64,000 nt of DNA from Halobacteriovorax sp. JY17 (lineage in GTDB: Bacteria > Bdellovibrionota > Bacteriovoracia > Bacteriovoracales > Bacteriovoracaceae), in contig NZ_NJER01000003.1 of the NCBI RefSeq assembly GCF_002753895.1, positions 372,001-436,000 on the forward strand. Direction: 5' to 3'. The position numbers and the translations under genes were made by a program. The notes beneath the pieces were generated by a model. The model was not told the origin of the DNA, did no database searches, and saw nothing but the letters and a program-made list of their open reading frames with translations. This document shows, piece after piece, positions 46,626 through 56,558 of the stretch (positions within the stretch are counted from its first letter, which is position 1; each line of letters starts with the position of its first letter).

Positions 46626-46982
46626 TTAGTCTACTAGAGCAATGTATGCCATAGGAGCGTTGTCACCAACTCTTCCGTCTGCCATTTTCATAATTCTAGT
46701 GTAACCACCATTTCTTTCTTTAAACTTAGGCGCTACATCAGTGAATAATTTCTGAACAGCTGCTTTATTGTTTAATTTTTTGAAAGCAAGTCTTCTATTA
46801 GCAACAGTATCTTCTTTTGCAATAGTGATTAGCTTTTCAACATATGGCCTAATTGCTTTACACTTAGTAATTGTCGTCTTAATTTTCCCGTGATCAATTA
46901 CTTCGATCGCTAGGTTTTTCATAAGAGAAACTCTATGTGCTGGACCATTACCAATTCTATATTTATGCTTTTGATGTCTCAT
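46626..46982 (-). CDS. rplQ: 50S ribosomal protein bL17
   Basis: 118 residues, starting MRHQKHKYRIGNGPAHR, the conserved N-terminus of L17, and containing the KLI..A..DTVANRR block. It binds 23S rRNA at the exit side of the large subunit. Last gene of the alpha operon, 35 bases after rpoA, followed by a strong terminator. Confidence 0.98.
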   Translation of the reverse strand: MRHQKHKYRIGNGPAHRVSLMKNLAIEVIDHGKIKTTITKCKAIRPYVEKLITIAKEDTVANRRLAFKKLNNKAAVQKLFTDVAPKFKERNGGYTRIMKMADGRVGDNAPMAYIALVD

Positions 46983-47017
46983 AACTACAACTCCAACTGA
47001 GCCCTCAGCTTAAAAAC

Positions 47018-48031
47018 TTATTCACCGTCTTGAAGGTCTTTCATAATAGAATCAACCTTCATTCCAAGTCCAAGTCCCATGTTACTGAGAATTTCTTTAA
47101 TTTCATTTAACGATTTACGACCAAAATTCTTAGTTCTTAACATTTCACCTTCTGTCTTAGAAACTAACTCATAAATATATTTGATGTTAGCATTCTGTAA
47201 ACAGTTAGCAGAACGTACCGAAAGCTCTAACTCAGAAACAGGCTTTAATAAAGCACTATTAGCCGGACTAGAAGCTTGCGCTGGTGCTTTTTCAAGTCTT
47301 ACAACTTCTTCTTCATCTTCGAAGTTTAAGAATACTGCTAGCTGATCTCTTAAGATCTTAGCAGAAAAAGCGACTGCGTCTTGCGGTTGAATCCCAGCAT
47401 TTGTCCAAACTTCAAGAGTAAGCTTGTCAAAGTCAGTTCTCTTACCAACACGTGAGTTTGTAACTGTAAAGTTAACTCTGTGAACAGGAGAGAAAAGAGT
47501 ATCAACATAAATCCAACCTACAGGTAGGTCATACTCTTCTTTATTTTCTAATGCTGTAACATAACCTTTCCCTCTAGCTACCTTAAGTTCAATTCTTATT
47601 GAACCACCTGAGGAAATATTACATATTACGTGCTCTGGATTAAGAACTTCAAGACTTGAACTTTCTGAAATATCTCCAGCAGTAACAGGCCCTTCTCCAC
47701 TCTTCTCAAGAGTAAGTACAGTATCTTCTTTACCTTTTAGCTTAAAGAATACTTCTTTAAGGTTAAGAATAATTTCAGAAACTTCTTCTTTCACGTTATT
47801 GATTGTACCAAACTCGTGCTCAACACCCTCAACTCTGATTGCCACAATTCCCGCACCCTGAAGTGAAGAAAGTAGCGCTCTTCTAAGAGAGTTACCTAAA
47901 GTTTGTCCATATCCTCTCTCAAGAGGCTTGGCTACAAACTTTCCATAGTTCGCTTTCATACTCTCATTATCTGCTTCAAGAGAAACAGGTCTGATCATAT
48001 TCGTCCAATTTTTTGCTACAAAATTATCCAC
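47018..48031 (-). CDS. rpoA: DNA-directed RNA polymerase subunit alpha
   Basis: 337 residues. The N-terminal dimerisation domain contains [21 protein letters not shown] and the C-terminal domain contains the UP-element and activator helix block [17 protein letters not shown]. The start is GTG at 48031, seven bases after AAGGAG. It follows rpsK directly; the usual rpsD gene is not between them. Confidence 0.98.
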   Translation of the reverse strand: MDNFVAKNWTNMIRPVSLEADNESMKANYGKFVAKPLERGYGQTLGNSLRRALLSSLQGAGIVAIRVEGVEHEFGTINNVKEEVSEIILNLKEVFFKLKGKEDTVLTLEKSGEGPVTAGDISESSSLEVLNPEHVICNISSGGSIRIELKVARGKGYVTALENKEEYDLPVGWIYVDTLFSPVHRVNFTVTNSRVGKRTDFDKLTLEVWTNAGIQPQDAVAFSAKILRDQLAVFLNFEDEEEVVRLEKAPAQASSPANSALLKPVSELELSVRSANCLQNANIKYIYELVSKTEGEMLRTKNFGRKSLNEIKEILSNMGLGLGMKVDSIMKDLQDGE

Positions 48032-48055
48032 GGATAATCTCCTTAATTATTACGA

Positions 48056-48442
48056 TTAAACTCTTCTTCTTTTCGGTGCACGACATCCATTATGTGGAAT
48101 TGGTGACTTATCTGCAACAGATGTAATTCTAAGTCCAACACCTATTAGAGCTCTAATCGCATTTTCTCTACCCGCTCCAGGACCTTTAACTCTTACGTCT
48201 ACAGAACTTAACCCGTGCTCCATTGCTTTCTTAGCTGCATCAGCTGAAGCAACCTGAGCCGCGAATGGCGTAGATTTTTTTGATCCACGGAAGCCAAGTT
48301 GCCCAGCTGACGCCCATGCAATTGCTCCACCGTTTGGATCAGTAAAAGTAACTATTGTATTATTAAAAGAACATTGAATATGACAGATGCCATGTGGAAT
48401 ATTCTTTTTGACTTTTTTCTTTCCAGCAGTCTTCTTAACCAT
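48056..48442 (-). CDS. rpsK: 30S ribosomal protein uS11
   Basis: 128 residues with a lysine-rich N-terminus, then [19 protein letters not shown], and the C-terminal [12 protein letters not shown] block that shapes the platform near the mRNA exit. Standard length. It lies between rpsM and rpoA. Confidence 0.98.
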   Translation of the reverse strand: MVKKTAGKKKVKKNIPHGICHIQCSFNNTIVTFTDPNGGAIAWASAGQLGFRGSKKSTPFAAQVASADAAKKAMEHGLSSVDVRVKGPGAGRENAIRALIGVGLRITSVADKSPIPHNGCRAPKRRRV

Positions 48443-48459
48443 TTTTTACTCCAACCCTA

Positions 48460-48843
48460 TTACTTCATTGACTTAATAGACTTCTTACCAGCAATAGCTT
48501 TCGCAGGACCTTTTCTAGTTCTTGCGTTTGTACTAGTTCTCTGTCCTCTTACAGGTAAACTCTTTCTGTGACGAATCCCTCTATAACAACCAAGATCTTT
48601 CAATCTCTTAATGTTAAGACCGATCATACGTCTTAGATCACCCTCTACCGTGTACTCACCCTCTAGAAGTAGACGAATATTATTCGCTTCCTCTTCAGTT
48701 AAGTCATTAGAGTTTTTGTTTAGTTCAATTCCCGCTTTAGTGAGTACTTCTTGAGCTACTTTAGGACCAACACCATAGATTGATCTTAAAGCAACAGTAA
48801 CCACCTTATTACGAGGAATATCAACACCAAGTATTCTTGCCAT
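48460..48843 (-). CDS. rpsM: 30S ribosomal protein uS13
   Basis: 127 residues. Seen: [25 protein letters not shown] and the C-terminal [24 protein letters not shown] split over the rRNA-binding tail. It contacts the P-site tRNA and the large subunit bridge. Follows rpmJ by 21 bases. Confidence 0.98.
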   Translation of the reverse strand: MARILGVDIPRNKVVTVALRSIYGVGPKVAQEVLTKAGIELNKNSNDLTEEEANNIRLLLEGEYTVEGDLRRMIGLNIKRLKDLGCYRGIRHRKSLPVRGQRTSTNARTRKGPAKAIAGKKSIKSMK

Positions 48844-48864
48844 AGCTACACTCCCCTAAGGTTT

Positions 48865-48981
48865 TTAACCTTGTTTTTGCTTATGTTTAGGGTTTGCTTT
48901 ACAAACAACCCTTAATACACCTTTTCTTTTTACAACTTTACAGTCTTTACACATTACTTTAACTGACGCTCTAACCTTCAT
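48865..48981 (-). CDS. rpmJ: 50S ribosomal protein bL36
   Basis: 38 residues from ATG 48981, preceded by [27 protein letters not shown] gives the first C-xx-C of the zinc ribbon; a later Cys and His ([11 protein letters not shown]) complete it. So this is the zinc-containing form. The start is that of the annotated family; a longer in-frame extension upstream overlaps infA and is not part of the gene. Confidence 0.95.
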   Translation of the reverse strand: MKVRASVKVMCKDCKVVKRKGVLRVVCKANPKHKQKQG

Positions 48982-49006
48982 AACATCCTCTTTAACAGTA
49001 AGTAGC

Positions 49007-49231
49007 CTACCGGCCCTTACTTCTATATGTGATTCTTCCTTTCGAAAGATCATATTTACTTATCTCTACAAGCACTTTGTCCCCAGGAAGGATTTTAATA
49101 AAGTGCATTCTCATTTTTCCACTAATGTGAGCAATCACACTATGTCCATTTGGTAGCTTAACTTTAAACTTTGTATTAGGTAGTAGTTCAACTACTTCAC
49201 CTTCAATCTCTAGGACTTCTGTATTTGCCAT
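49007..49231 (-). CDS. infA: translation initiation factor IF-1
   Basis: 74 residues of a single S1/OB fold: [21 protein letters not shown] and the closing [10 protein letters not shown], both family hallmarks. It binds the A site of the 30S subunit during initiation. Its own promoter stands just upstream, so it heads the infA-rpmJ-rpsM-rpsK-rpoA-rplQ unit. Confidence 0.97.
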   Translation of the reverse strand: MANTEVLEIEGEVVELLPNTKFKVKLPNGHSVIAHISGKMRMHFIKILPGDKVLVEISKYDLSKGRITYRSKGR

Positions 49232-49257
49232 TAAGCGAAAACTCCACTAATCCCTGC

Positions 49258-49286
49258 CTTATATCTAAAGCGGAATCATTATGCAA
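49258..49286 (-). promoter_or_regulatory. promoter for infA and the alpha operon
   Basis: TTGCAT (49286-49281) and TATAAG (49263-49258) on the minus strand are 17 bases apart. Transcription would start about 20 bases before the infA ATG, in the 83-base gap after adk. Confidence 0.5.
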
Positions 49287-49314
49287 CTTATATTGATAAA
49301 ATATATACTAAATA

Positions 49315-49953
49315 TTAACTATTTACAGCATTCTCAACAAGGTCATACACTTCATCAGCAGATCTTGATGCGTCTACAGTAACTAACACACCTCTAGATT
49401 CATAATAATCTAATATTGGAGCGATAGTATTCTTAAAGACTTCCAGTCTATTTCTCACAGTCTCTTCGTTATCATCTTTACGGTGTATTAAATCCTCACC
49501 AGATATATCACACTTTCCATCAATTTTTGGTGGACGAGAGAGTAAGTTATATATTTCTCCACTCTTTGGAGCAATTCTTCTATTTGAAATTCTTTCAACA
49601 AGAACCTCAAGATCCATATTAAAATAAATCGCTTTAGACTTACTTCCCTTGAGAACATTACTTTCTAAAAGTTCTGCTTGCTCAATATTTCGTGGAAAAC
49701 CATCAAATATATATGCAGAATTTTCAAGGTCGCAATTAGCATTCAAGAGCTCTAAAACCACTTGATCATTGACGAGGTCACCTCTATCAATAATCCCTTT
49801 AACTTTTCGACCAAGCTCAGAATCTTTGGCTATTTCATTTCTTAAAAGATCACCCGTCGACACATGGTTATAACCAAGTTTTTCAACGATTTTCTTAGCC
49901 TGAGTCCCCTTGCCGGTACCAGGGGCTCCCAATAGTATCAACTGTGGCTTCAT
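49315..49953 (-). CDS. adk: adenylate kinase
   Basis: 212 residues converting ATP and AMP to two ADP. P-loop GAPGTGKGTQAKK at residues 9-21, AMP-site HVSTGDLLR, and FDGFPRN. The LID region lacks the four-cysteine zinc motif and has a long insert, the common long form in Gram-negatives. Its ATG overlaps the secY stop (1 base). map, often found next in this operon, is absent. Confidence 0.96.
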   Translation of the reverse strand: MKPQLILLGAPGTGKGTQAKKIVEKLGYNHVSTGDLLRNEIAKDSELGRKVKGIIDRGDLVNDQVVLELLNANCDLENSAYIFDGFPRNIEQAELLESNVLKGSKSKAIYFNMDLEVLVERISNRRIAPKSGEIYNLLSRPPKIDGKCDISGEDLIHRKDDNEETVRNRLEVFKNTIAPILDYYESRGVLVTVDASRSADEVYDLVENAVNS

Positions 49954-51263
49954 TAAAACCTTCTATTTTGTCCGTTATATTTTCCGCGCGACTTATAAGC
50001 TGTTTCATATCTATCAGAAAACATAAAAGCCTGAACATTCATCATCACACGAACACAAACACTTACTAAGATAAGAAGTGAAGTTCCACCAAATCTAGTA
50101 TTTGCACCAGTGACAATAGTTGGCAATATACAAATAACAACTAGAAACAGAGCCCCGAAGAATGTCATTCTATTTAAAATGAAATCCAAGTATTCCTTTG
50201 TCTTCGCCCCAGGTCTTACACCAGGAACAAAAGCGTTATTCTTCTGTAGCATCTCTGCCACCTTTTTTGTCTTAAATTGAATTGGCGCATAAAAGTACGT
50301 CATATAAACAATTAAGAGTGCAAAGAATATATTAAATAATAATTGCCCCGGATAAAGCGATTGAATCATTGTATCCAAGTAAGGCTTTAAAGGATGCCCT
50401 TGCCCTACAAAGTTGGCCATTGTTGCAGGAGCAGCCAAAAGTGAAGATGCTAAGATTGGAGGCATAACTCCACCCGTATCTACTCTAATTGGTAAACTTT
50501 GAGCTCCACCGTAAACTTTATTATGAACTACTTTTTTAGCGTATTGAACAGGAACACTTCTTTGAGACCTCTCAATAAACGTTACAATGAAGAAGCCAAC
50601 CAGAATTACAGCAACAGTTATCAATAAACTAATTCCTGATAACTCTCCGTTTCTAAAAAGAGTTAATTTTTGCATCATTTCTGCGGGTAACTCTACAGCA
50701 ATACCTGCAAAGATAATTAGAGAAATACCATTCTCTAAACCGTACTCAGTAATTCTCTCTCCGAGCCACAGAAGAAACATAGTTCCTGCACAAAGAGTTA
50801 TAACTGTTGTTATTCTAAAAAGAAGTCCTGGCTCAGGTATTACAGGAATATTTCCTGCACTCTTAAAGCCCTCAAACATGACGGCCATACCCCACCCCTG
50901 TACAGCACAAAGAAGTACAGTTGCATATCTTGTCCACTTCTGAATTTTCTTATTACCTTCTGAGTCTTCCTGCATTTCCTGAATCTGAGGAATTACTTCT
51001 CCTAATAACGAGAAGATAATCGATGTCGTGATATACGGCATAATCCCTAGCGCTAAAACAGAAAATCTTTTAAAGGCACCACCACTAAAAGTATTGATGA
51101 GATCGAAGATCCCACCACCACTTTCAGCAAAGTATGAAGCAATAGCTGCAGCATTAACACCTGGAACAGGTATTTGCGCAGCCATTCTATATACGGCAAG
51201 TAATAAAAACGTGAAAAATACTTTTTTCTTAAGCTCTTCTAGCTTTCCATGAGCAGTAGACAT
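49953..51263 (-). CDS. secY: preprotein translocase subunit SecY
   Basis: 436 residues with ten membrane helices, the core channel of the Sec translocon. Seen: PVPGVNAAAIASYF near residue 32, FSGGAFKRFSVLALGIMPYITTSII plug region (split), and the cytosolic loop RSQRSVPVQYAKK. Length is normal. Follows rplO by 12 bases. Confidence 0.98.
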   Translation of the reverse strand: MSTAHGKLEELKKKVFFTFLLLAVYRMAAQIPVPGVNAAAIASYFAESGGGIFDLINTFSGGAFKRFSVLALGIMPYITTSIIFSLLGEVIPQIQEMQEDSEGNKKIQKWTRYATVLLCAVQGWGMAVMFEGFKSAGNIPVIPEPGLLFRITTVITLCAGTMFLLWLGERITEYGLENGISLIIFAGIAVELPAEMMQKLTLFRNGELSGISLLITVAVILVGFFIVTFIERSQRSVPVQYAKKVVHNKVYGGAQSLPIRVDTGGVMPPILASSLLAAPATMANFVGQGHPLKPYLDTMIQSLYPGQLLFNIFFALLIVYMTYFYAPIQFKTKKVAEMLQKNNAFVPGVRPGAKTKEYLDFILNRMTFFGALFLVVICILPTIVTGANTRFGGTSLLILVSVCVRVMMNVQAFMFSDRYETAYKSRGKYNGQNRRF

Positions 51264-51275
51264 TTATTAAAATCC

Positions 51276-51734
51276 TTACTTTTTAGTTTCGATTTTTCCA
51301 CCAGCTTTTGAAACCATTTCTTCAGCTGATTTTGAAAACTTATCAATATTAACAAAAGTTAACGATTTTGAAAGCTCTCCGTTACCAAGAATTTTAATTG
51401 GTCTTCTTTTGTCTATACCTTTTAGTACACCCTTTTCAACAAGAGCTTCGCGAGAAACTTCCTCAGCATTAAATTTTGCTTCGATTGTTGAAAGGTTTAC
51501 TTCAGCATAAATAGTTCTAAATGGTGCATTAGAGAATCCTCTCTTAGGAAGTCTCATGTATAAAGGCATTGCACCACCTTCAAAACCAGTTCTAACACCG
51601 CCACCAGCTCTCGCCTTTTGACCCTTGTGCCCTTTACCAGCTTGCTTACCTTGTCCTGAACCTTGTCCACGACCAAGTCTTTTAACATTTCTATGTGCGC
51701 CCTTTGGGCTGCTTAGATTATTTAACGTTAACAT
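51276..51734 (-). CDS. rplO: 50S ribosomal protein uL15
   Basis: 152 residues. N-terminal LNNLSSPKGAHRNVKRLGRG and the glycine/lysine-rich KGHKGQKARAGGG that threads into the 23S rRNA, followed by FEGGAMPLYMRLPKRGF. Follows rpmD by 20 bases; last ribosomal protein of the spc block before secY. Confidence 0.98.
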   Translation of the reverse strand: MLTLNNLSSPKGAHRNVKRLGRGQGSGQGKQAGKGHKGQKARAGGGVRTGFEGGAMPLYMRLPKRGFSNAPFRTIYAEVNLSTIEAKFNAEEVSREALVEKGVLKGIDKRRPIKILGNGELSKSLTFVNIDKFSKSAEEMVSKAGGKIETKK

Positions 51735-51754
51735 ATAATATCCCCAATTTGGTC

Positions 51755-51940
51755 TTAGTTCTCTTTAATATCTAAAAGATGAATAACTTTTTTGATCATT
51801 CCACGAACAGCAGGAGTATTCTCTAAAGTTCTCTCTGTTCCAGTCTTTCTTAGACCTAAACCGCGAACATTAGCTTTCTGCTTTTCAGTGCTACCAATAG
51901 TACTTTTTTTCAACTTAACTGTTATAGTTTTTCCGGCCAT
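51755..51940 (-). CDS. rpmD: 50S ribosomal protein uL30
   Basis: 61 residues, [21 protein letters not shown] then [21 protein letters not shown]. Standard small L30 located between rpsE and rplO. Confidence 0.96.
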   Translation of the reverse strand: MAGKTITVKLKKSTIGSTEKQKANVRGLGLRKTGTERTLENTPAVRGMIKKVIHLLDIKEN

Positions 51941-51954
51941 GATTTTATCCTCAA

Positions 51955-52545
51955 CTATTTGATTCTAAGCCCTTGAGCTTCTTTTCCTCTTATCTTAGCC
52001 ACTTGATCAACACTTCTTAAGTTTTTAAGTGCATCGAAAGTTGCCTTTACGATATTATGAGGATTATTTCCTCTTAGAGATTTTGTTAATACGTCTGATA
52101 CTCCAGCAAGTTCCATAATTGAACGACATGCTCCAGCAGCTTTTACCCCTGTACCTGTTGCAGCTGGCTTGAATAGGATCTTTCCTGCATCAAACTCACC
52201 TGTTACTTCGTGTGGAATAGTTCCACTATCAAGAGGTACACTAATCATACTTTTCTGAGCAGCTTGTGTTGCTTTTCTGATTGCTTCAGGAACTTCTTTC
52301 GCTTTCCCTAAACCATAACCAACACGACCTTTCTTATCACCAACAATCATCAGCGCTGCAAAAGAAAATCTTCTACCACCCTTAACAACCTTAGCAACAC
52401 GATTTACTGCCACTACTCTTTCTTCAAATTCAGAAACAGGTGCAGCAGCCTTTGGCTTTCTTGTACCTTGCTTCTTCTTTGGAGCTTTTTTATTTTCAGC
52501 TTTCGCTTCTACTTTAGTTTCTTCTACTTTAGTTTCTTCAGTCAT
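51955..52545 (-). CDS. rpsE: 30S ribosomal protein uS5 with N-terminal extension
   Basis: 196 residues against about 166 in E. coli. The canonical part starts near residue 40 ([20 protein letters not shown]) and includes [18 protein letters not shown]. The added N-terminus opens acidic ([18 protein letters not shown]) and then turns Lys-rich ([17 protein letters not shown]). S5 acts in decoding fidelity at the mRNA entrance. AGGGGC stands before the ATG; no later start with a ribosome-binding site is visible. Confidence 0.97.
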   Translation of the reverse strand: MTEETKVEETKVEAKAENKKAPKKKQGTRKPKAAAPVSEFEERVVAVNRVAKVVKGGRRFSFAALMIVGDKKGRVGYGLGKAKEVPEAIRKATQAAQKSMISVPLDSGTIPHEVTGEFDAGKILFKPAATGTGVKAAGACRSIMELAGVSDVLTKSLRGNNPHNIVKATFDALKNLRSVDQVAKIRGKEAQGLRIK

Positions 52546-52555
52546 GAGATGCCCC

Positions 52556-52930
52556 TTAAATCTGAATTCCGTTTTCTCTTACACTGTCAGCAAGAGTTGC
52601 GATAACACCATGGTACTTGTAACCACTTCTATCAAAGACAGCCGTAGTAATACTCTTACCTTTTAACCCTTCTGCTACTTTAGCACCAACAGTTTTAGCT
52701 GCTTCCTTGTTGCTTCCAGTACCAACGGCCTCTTTCCCATAAGTCTGAACAGAGAAAAGTGTTTGCTGAGCATTGTCATCAATTACTTGAACAGTTAAAT
52801 TTTTGTTTGAACGGAATACACAAATTCTTGGACGATCTGCTGAACCGTTAATTTTTGAACGAATCGCTAATCTTCTACGATAGCGACGAGATTGTGCGGC
52901 ATTATTTATCTTGCCATTTTGCTTTCTCAT
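52556..52930 (-). CDS. rplR: 50S ribosomal protein uL18
   Basis: 124 residues. Basic N-terminus with [21 protein letters not shown] and the 5S rRNA-binding [16 protein letters not shown], then a [13 protein letters not shown] region near the end. Lies between rplF and rpsE. Confidence 0.97.
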   Translation of the reverse strand: MRKQNGKINNAAQSRRYRRRLAIRSKINGSADRPRICVFRSNKNLTVQVIDDNAQQTLFSVQTYGKEAVGTGSNKEAAKTVGAKVAEGLKGKSITTAVFDRSGYKYHGVIATLADSVRENGIQI

Positions 52931-52993
52931 ATTTTCTCCACCCTAAGCTTTGCTATTTCAAGGCAAATGTTAATAAACGGCTAAAGCCAGATC

Positions 52994-53530
52994 TTACTTA
53001 GATCCAGCCTTACCTGCTTTTCTAATAATTGTTTCGTCAGAGTATTTAACACCCTTACCTTTATAAGGCTCTGGTGGTCTAAATGATCTGATCTTTGCAG
53101 CTGCAAAACCAACTAGTTCTTTGTCACAACCAGTTAGGTCGATAACGTTTTTAGTTACTTTAGCTTCTACACCTTCTGGTAACACATAGTCAATTGGATG
53201 TGAATATCCAAGGTTTAAAGTAATTGTTCCACCACTTACAGCGGCTTTATAACCAACACCTGTGAACTCAAGAGTTCTAGTGAAGCCAGTTGAAACACCT
53301 ACAACCATGTTGCTAACTAATGTTCTTGTTGTTCCCCAAAGTGATCTTGACTCTTTAGACTCATCAATCGGTCCAACGAGAACAGTTTTCTCTTCAAGTT
53401 TAATTGTTACTTTATCAGTAAAAGTATATTCAAGTTGCCCCTTAGGACCTTTAACAGCAACGTGTGCACCGTTAATCTTTACTTCTACTTTTTCTGGTAT
53501 TTCTACAGGTACTTTACCAATTCTAGACAT
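52994..53530 (-). CDS. rplF: 50S ribosomal protein uL6
   Basis: 178 residues. SRIGKVPVEIPEKVEVKING at the N-terminus and PEPYKGKGVKYSDETIIRKAGK near the C-terminus, both family signatures. It sits near the GTPase-associated centre. Standard length. Confidence 0.98.
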   Translation of the reverse strand: MSRIGKVPVEIPEKVEVKINGAHVAVKGPKGQLEYTFTDKVTIKLEEKTVLVGPIDESKESRSLWGTTRTLVSNMVVGVSTGFTRTLEFTGVGYKAAVSGGTITLNLGYSHPIDYVLPEGVEAKVTKNVIDLTGCDKELVGFAAAKIRSFRPPEPYKGKGVKYSDETIIRKAGKAGSK

Positions 53531-53539
53531 TGTAAACTC

Positions 53540-53923
53540 CTACCATACGTTGCAGAGAATCTCTCCGCCAACTTTAAGTTTCTTCGCTTCTCTATCAGAA
53601 ATAATTCCTTTAGACGTTGAAACTATCGCAGTTCCGAGACCACTAATTACTCTAGGAATATCAGCATAACCTGTATATCTTCTTAGCCCTGGCTTAGAAA
53701 TTCTCTCTAAACCAATAATTGCGTCTTCTTTAAAAAGAACTTTTATTTTAATATCGTTTTTACTTTTAGCGATTATTTTAAATGAACGAATATATCCTTC
53801 ATCTTTTAACACTTTACAAAGACCAGCTTTTGCTCTTGAAGCAGGAAACTCAACTCTGTCGTGACCCGCTCTAATTGCATTTCTTATTCTTGTCAGCATA
53901 TCCGCTATAGGATCAGTCATCAT
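53540..53923 (-). CDS. rpsH: 30S ribosomal protein uS8
   Basis: 127 residues. MMTDPIADMLTRIRNAIRAGHDRVEFPASRAK (read in two parts) and the C-terminal GLGTAIVSTSKGIISDREAKK. AGGAG stands seven bases before the first of two ATGs, so the start is as given. Binds 16S helix 21. Confidence 0.97.
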   Translation of the reverse strand: MMTDPIADMLTRIRNAIRAGHDRVEFPASRAKAGLCKVLKDEGYIRSFKIIAKSKNDIKIKVLFKEDAIIGLERISKPGLRRYTGYADIPRVISGLGTAIVSTSKGIISDREAKKLKVGGEILCNVW

Positions 53924-53938
53924 AAGTCAGCTCCTTAA

Positions 53939-54244
53939 TTACCAGCTTGATTTCGTTACACCAGGAATCATTCCACTCAAAGCAAGTTCTCTAAATTTAA
54001 TTCTAGAGAGTCCGAATGCTCTGTATGTACCTCTTGGTCTACCAGTTAATATACATCTATTTCTAACTCTAACCTGAGAAGAGTTTCTTGGAAGTTTCTG
54101 AAGCTTAATTGTTGCATCAGCTACCTGCTCATCACTCGAGTTAGTACTATTAATAATTTTTTTAAGTTCTGCTCTTACAGGAGCATACTTAGCACTTAAT
54201 TTCTTCTTCATTTCGTTGTTAACGATTTTCGCTTTTCTAGCCAT
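53939..54244 (-). CDS. rpsN: 30S ribosomal protein uS14, zinc-free long form
   Basis: 101 residues. The long N-terminal part and the C-terminal [20 protein letters not shown] with CI instead of a paired CxxC mark the zinc-independent type. The other zinc cysteines are absent. Lies between rplE and rpsH. Confidence 0.97.
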   Translation of the reverse strand: MARKAKIVNNEMKKKLSAKYAPVRAELKKIINSTNSSDEQVADATIKLQKLPRNSSQVRVRNRCILTGRPRGTYRAFGLSRIKFRELALSGMIPGVTKSSW

Positions 54245-54264
54245 TATCTCATCCTCTAGATTTA

Positions 54265-54804
54265 TTATTTTGCAAAAGGCATTCCTAATAAAGTTAGTAA
54301 CTCACGACCTTCGTCATTATTCTGAGCCGTAGTGACAATTGATACACCAAGACCTCTAACTTTATCAATTTGATCATAAGTGATCTCAGAAAACATAATT
54401 TGCTCTTTAAGACCTAATGTATAGTTACCACGTCCATCAAAACCTTTCTTAGAAACACCTCTAAAGTCACGTACTCTTGGTAGTGAAATTGTGATTAATC
54501 TATCTAAGAAGTCATACATTCTCTCACCTCTTAAAGTAACAGAAGCACCCAATGGCATTCCCTCTCTAACTTTAAAAGAAGCAATTGATTTCTTTGCTGT
54601 AGCTACAACTGGCTTTTGACCAGCAATTGCAGTTAGATCTTTAATGATTGAATCAACAACCTTTGCATTTGTAACTGCATCTTTTGTACAACAATTAACA
54701 ACAATTTTCTCAAGTTTTGGAACTTGGTGAATATTTTTGTATTGGTATTTTTCTTTTAACTTACCAACTACATCTTTTTTATAAGTTTCACGTAATCTGC
54801 TCAT
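54265..54804 (-). CDS. rplE: 50S ribosomal protein uL5
   Basis: 179 residues from ATG 54804, preceded by GAGG at six bases; an in-frame TTG four codons earlier lacks support. Seen: [37 protein letters not shown] and FPEI-like [15 protein letters not shown]. Binds 5S rRNA and the P-site tRNA. Confidence 0.97.
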   Translation of the reverse strand: MSRLRETYKKDVVGKLKEKYQYKNIHQVPKLEKIVVNCCTKDAVTNAKVVDSIIKDLTAIAGQKPVVATAKKSIASFKVREGMPLGASVTLRGERMYDFLDRLITISLPRVRDFRGVSKKGFDGRGNYTLGLKEQIMFSEITYDQIDKVRGLGVSIVTTAQNNDEGRELLTLLGMPFAK

Positions 54805-54817
54805 AGTTTGCCTCAAC

Positions 54818-55129
54818 TTACTTCAGTACAGAGCCGCATGCAACTGCTACTCTTACCTGTTTACCGTCTTTCTCTTCAAATCTTACTCTAGTAGCCTTTT
54901 TTGTTTTTGGGCTTACTACAGCAACATTACTTAAGTGGATTGGCTTTTCCATATCAGCAAAACCACCAGCAGGATTTTCTTGAGAAGGCTTTAAAGCTTT
55001 TTTAGCTAAGTTGATACCTTCAACTAGCAAAGTGCTTTTCTTCAAGTTAAGTCTTTGAACTTTACCTGTCTTACCTTTGTCTTTTCCTGCAATTACCACA
55101 ACTTCATCATTAACTTTTATCTTTTGCAT
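54818..55129 (-). CDS. rplX: 50S ribosomal protein uL24
   Basis: 103 residues. KOW motif [20 protein letters not shown] at residues 10-29, then [14 protein letters not shown]. An assembly initiator protein of the large subunit. Confidence 0.97.
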   Translation of the reverse strand: MQKIKVNDEVVVIAGKDKGKTGKVQRLNLKKSTLLVEGINLAKKALKPSQENPAGGFADMEKPIHLSNVAVVSPKTKKATRVRFEEKDGKQVRVAVACGSVLK

Positions 55130-55147
55130 CTCTAATATCCTTGCAAG

Positions 55148-55516
55148 TTATAAAACTTCCGGTGCCAGAGAACAGATCTTCGTAAAGTTCTTCCCTCTTA
55201 ACTCTCTCGCAACTGGACCAAAGATACGAGTACCTACTGGTTCATTATTGTTGTTTAAGATCACCACACTATTATTATCAAATTGGATATATGATCCATC
55301 TTCTCTTCTTAATGGGTAAGCTGTACGTACAATTACTGCTTTCTTAACATCACCCTTCTTGATTTTTCCACCAGGAAGTGTTTGCTGTACTGCTACCACT
55401 ATAATATCGCCAAGGCCAGCGCTCATTCTCTTAGAACCGCCTAAAACCTTAACACACTTTACTTCTTTTGCTCCTGAGTTATCTGCTACCAGAAGCTTTG
55501 TTTGCATTTGAATCAT
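55148..55516 (-). CDS. rplN: 50S ribosomal protein uL14
   Basis: 122 residues. [19 protein letters not shown] and [20 protein letters not shown] are the terminal signatures. Standard length. Forms an intersubunit bridge. Confidence 0.98.
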   Translation of the reverse strand: MIQMQTKLLVADNSGAKEVKCVKVLGGSKRMSAGLGDIIVVAVQQTLPGGKIKKGDVKKAVIVRTAYPLRREDGSYIQFDNNSVVILNNNNEPVGTRIFGPVARELRGKNFTKICSLAPEVL

Positions 55517-55563
55517 GGGTATTTCTCCATCTAAATCAGCTTAACATTAACTCTGTAGTCAGA

Positions 55564-55821
55564 TTATTTCTGAGCTCCAACAAGTTCCCATTTTTTCAAC
55601 TTAGAGTGTGGTCTAGATTCAATGATCGTTACCTTATCTCCAAGTTTTGCCGTGTTATTTTCATCATGAGCGTGATATCTCTTACTAGAAGAAACGAACT
55701 TGTTATATGTTCTGTGCTTAAAACGACGAACAACGTTTACAGTTATAGTCTTATCATTCTTATCAGAAACAACAACACCTTCTAGCGTTCTTTTAAATTT
55801 TTTATTTTCAACACTCATCAC
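55564..55821 (-). CDS. rpsQ: 30S ribosomal protein uS17
   Basis: 85 residues. [20 protein letters not shown] and the later [18 protein letters not shown] are the family blocks. Its start overlaps the rpmC stop by one base. Confidence 0.97.
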   Translation of the reverse strand: MMSVENKKFKRTLEGVVVSDKNDKTITVNVVRRFKHRTYNKFVSSSKRYHAHDENNTAKLGDKVTIIESRPHSKLKKWELVGAQK

Positions 55822-56018
55822 TACTTACCTTTAGAATTTTTTACTGTTAATAAACGAGCAATATTTCCTTTAGCAATCCTAACAGTATGAGGCTTTTCTA
55901 AACCTGATGCTGTCTTCTGCATTCTCAAGTTAAAGAGACTAGTTCTCATCTCTTTAACTTTGGCGTCAATTTGCTTGTTATCTAATCCACTTATTTCGCT
56001 TAATTCTAGTTTTTGCAT
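55821..56018 (-). CDS. rpmC: 50S ribosomal protein uL29
   Basis: 65 residues: two helices with [20 protein letters not shown] and [16 protein letters not shown]. Located at the peptide exit. Overlaps rpsQ by one base. Confidence 0.96.
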   Translation of the reverse strand: MQKLELSEISGLDNKQIDAKVKEMRTSLFNLRMQKTASGLEKPHTVRIAKGNIARLLTVKNSKGK

Positions 56019-56047
56019 CTTCGCCTCGCAATCATTCCATCTAGGAA

Positions 56048-56458
56048 TTATTCTTCTCTTTTAATAATTCTTGTCTTAACAGGAAGCTTGTACATTGCTA
56101 GCTTTAAAGCCTCTTTACTTAATTCAGCATCAAAATGCTTAATTTCGAAAAGTACACGACCTGGTTTAATTACTGCTACCCATTTTTCTGGAGAACCTTT
56201 ACCTTTCCCCATTCTAACTTCTGCAGGTTTCTTAGTAAGAGACTTGTCTGGAAAAATCTTAATCCAAACGTTACCACCTCTTTTAATCTTTCTTGTCATG
56301 GCAATACGGGCTGCTTCAATTTGTCGGCTTGTTATATACCCACAAGTTGTCGCTTGTATAGCAAATTCCCCAAACGTGATACTATTTCCACGGTTGGCTT
56401 TGCCCTTCATTCTACCTTTATGTTGTTTACGCCACTTTACTCTTTTAGGACTTAGCAT
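56048..56458 (-). CDS. rplP: 50S ribosomal protein uL16
   Basis: 136 residues. [20 protein letters not shown] at the N-terminus and the central [17 protein letters not shown], which contacts the A-site tRNA. Follows rpsC after a 100-base gap that is longer than other gaps in the operon. Confidence 0.98.
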   Translation of the reverse strand: MLSPKRVKWRKQHKGRMKGKANRGNSITFGEFAIQATTCGYITSRQIEAARIAMTRKIKRGGNVWIKIFPDKSLTKKPAEVRMGKGKGSPEKWVAVIKPGRVLFEIKHFDAELSKEALKLAMYKLPVKTRIIKREE

Positions 56459-56558
56459 ATTGACCTCAAAAATACTGTGTTTCTAATCAGTTAGCACTTA
56501 ACCCGTTTTATATACGCGCCAGAGGTGCACCATTCATTCAAATCTACAAACCAAAGGT

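Noticed and set aside
56459-56558. Possible internal promoter between rpsC and rplP
   Set aside because: TATATA is present, but the nearest TTGAAT lies 21 bases away, too far for a convincing sigma-70 promoter.
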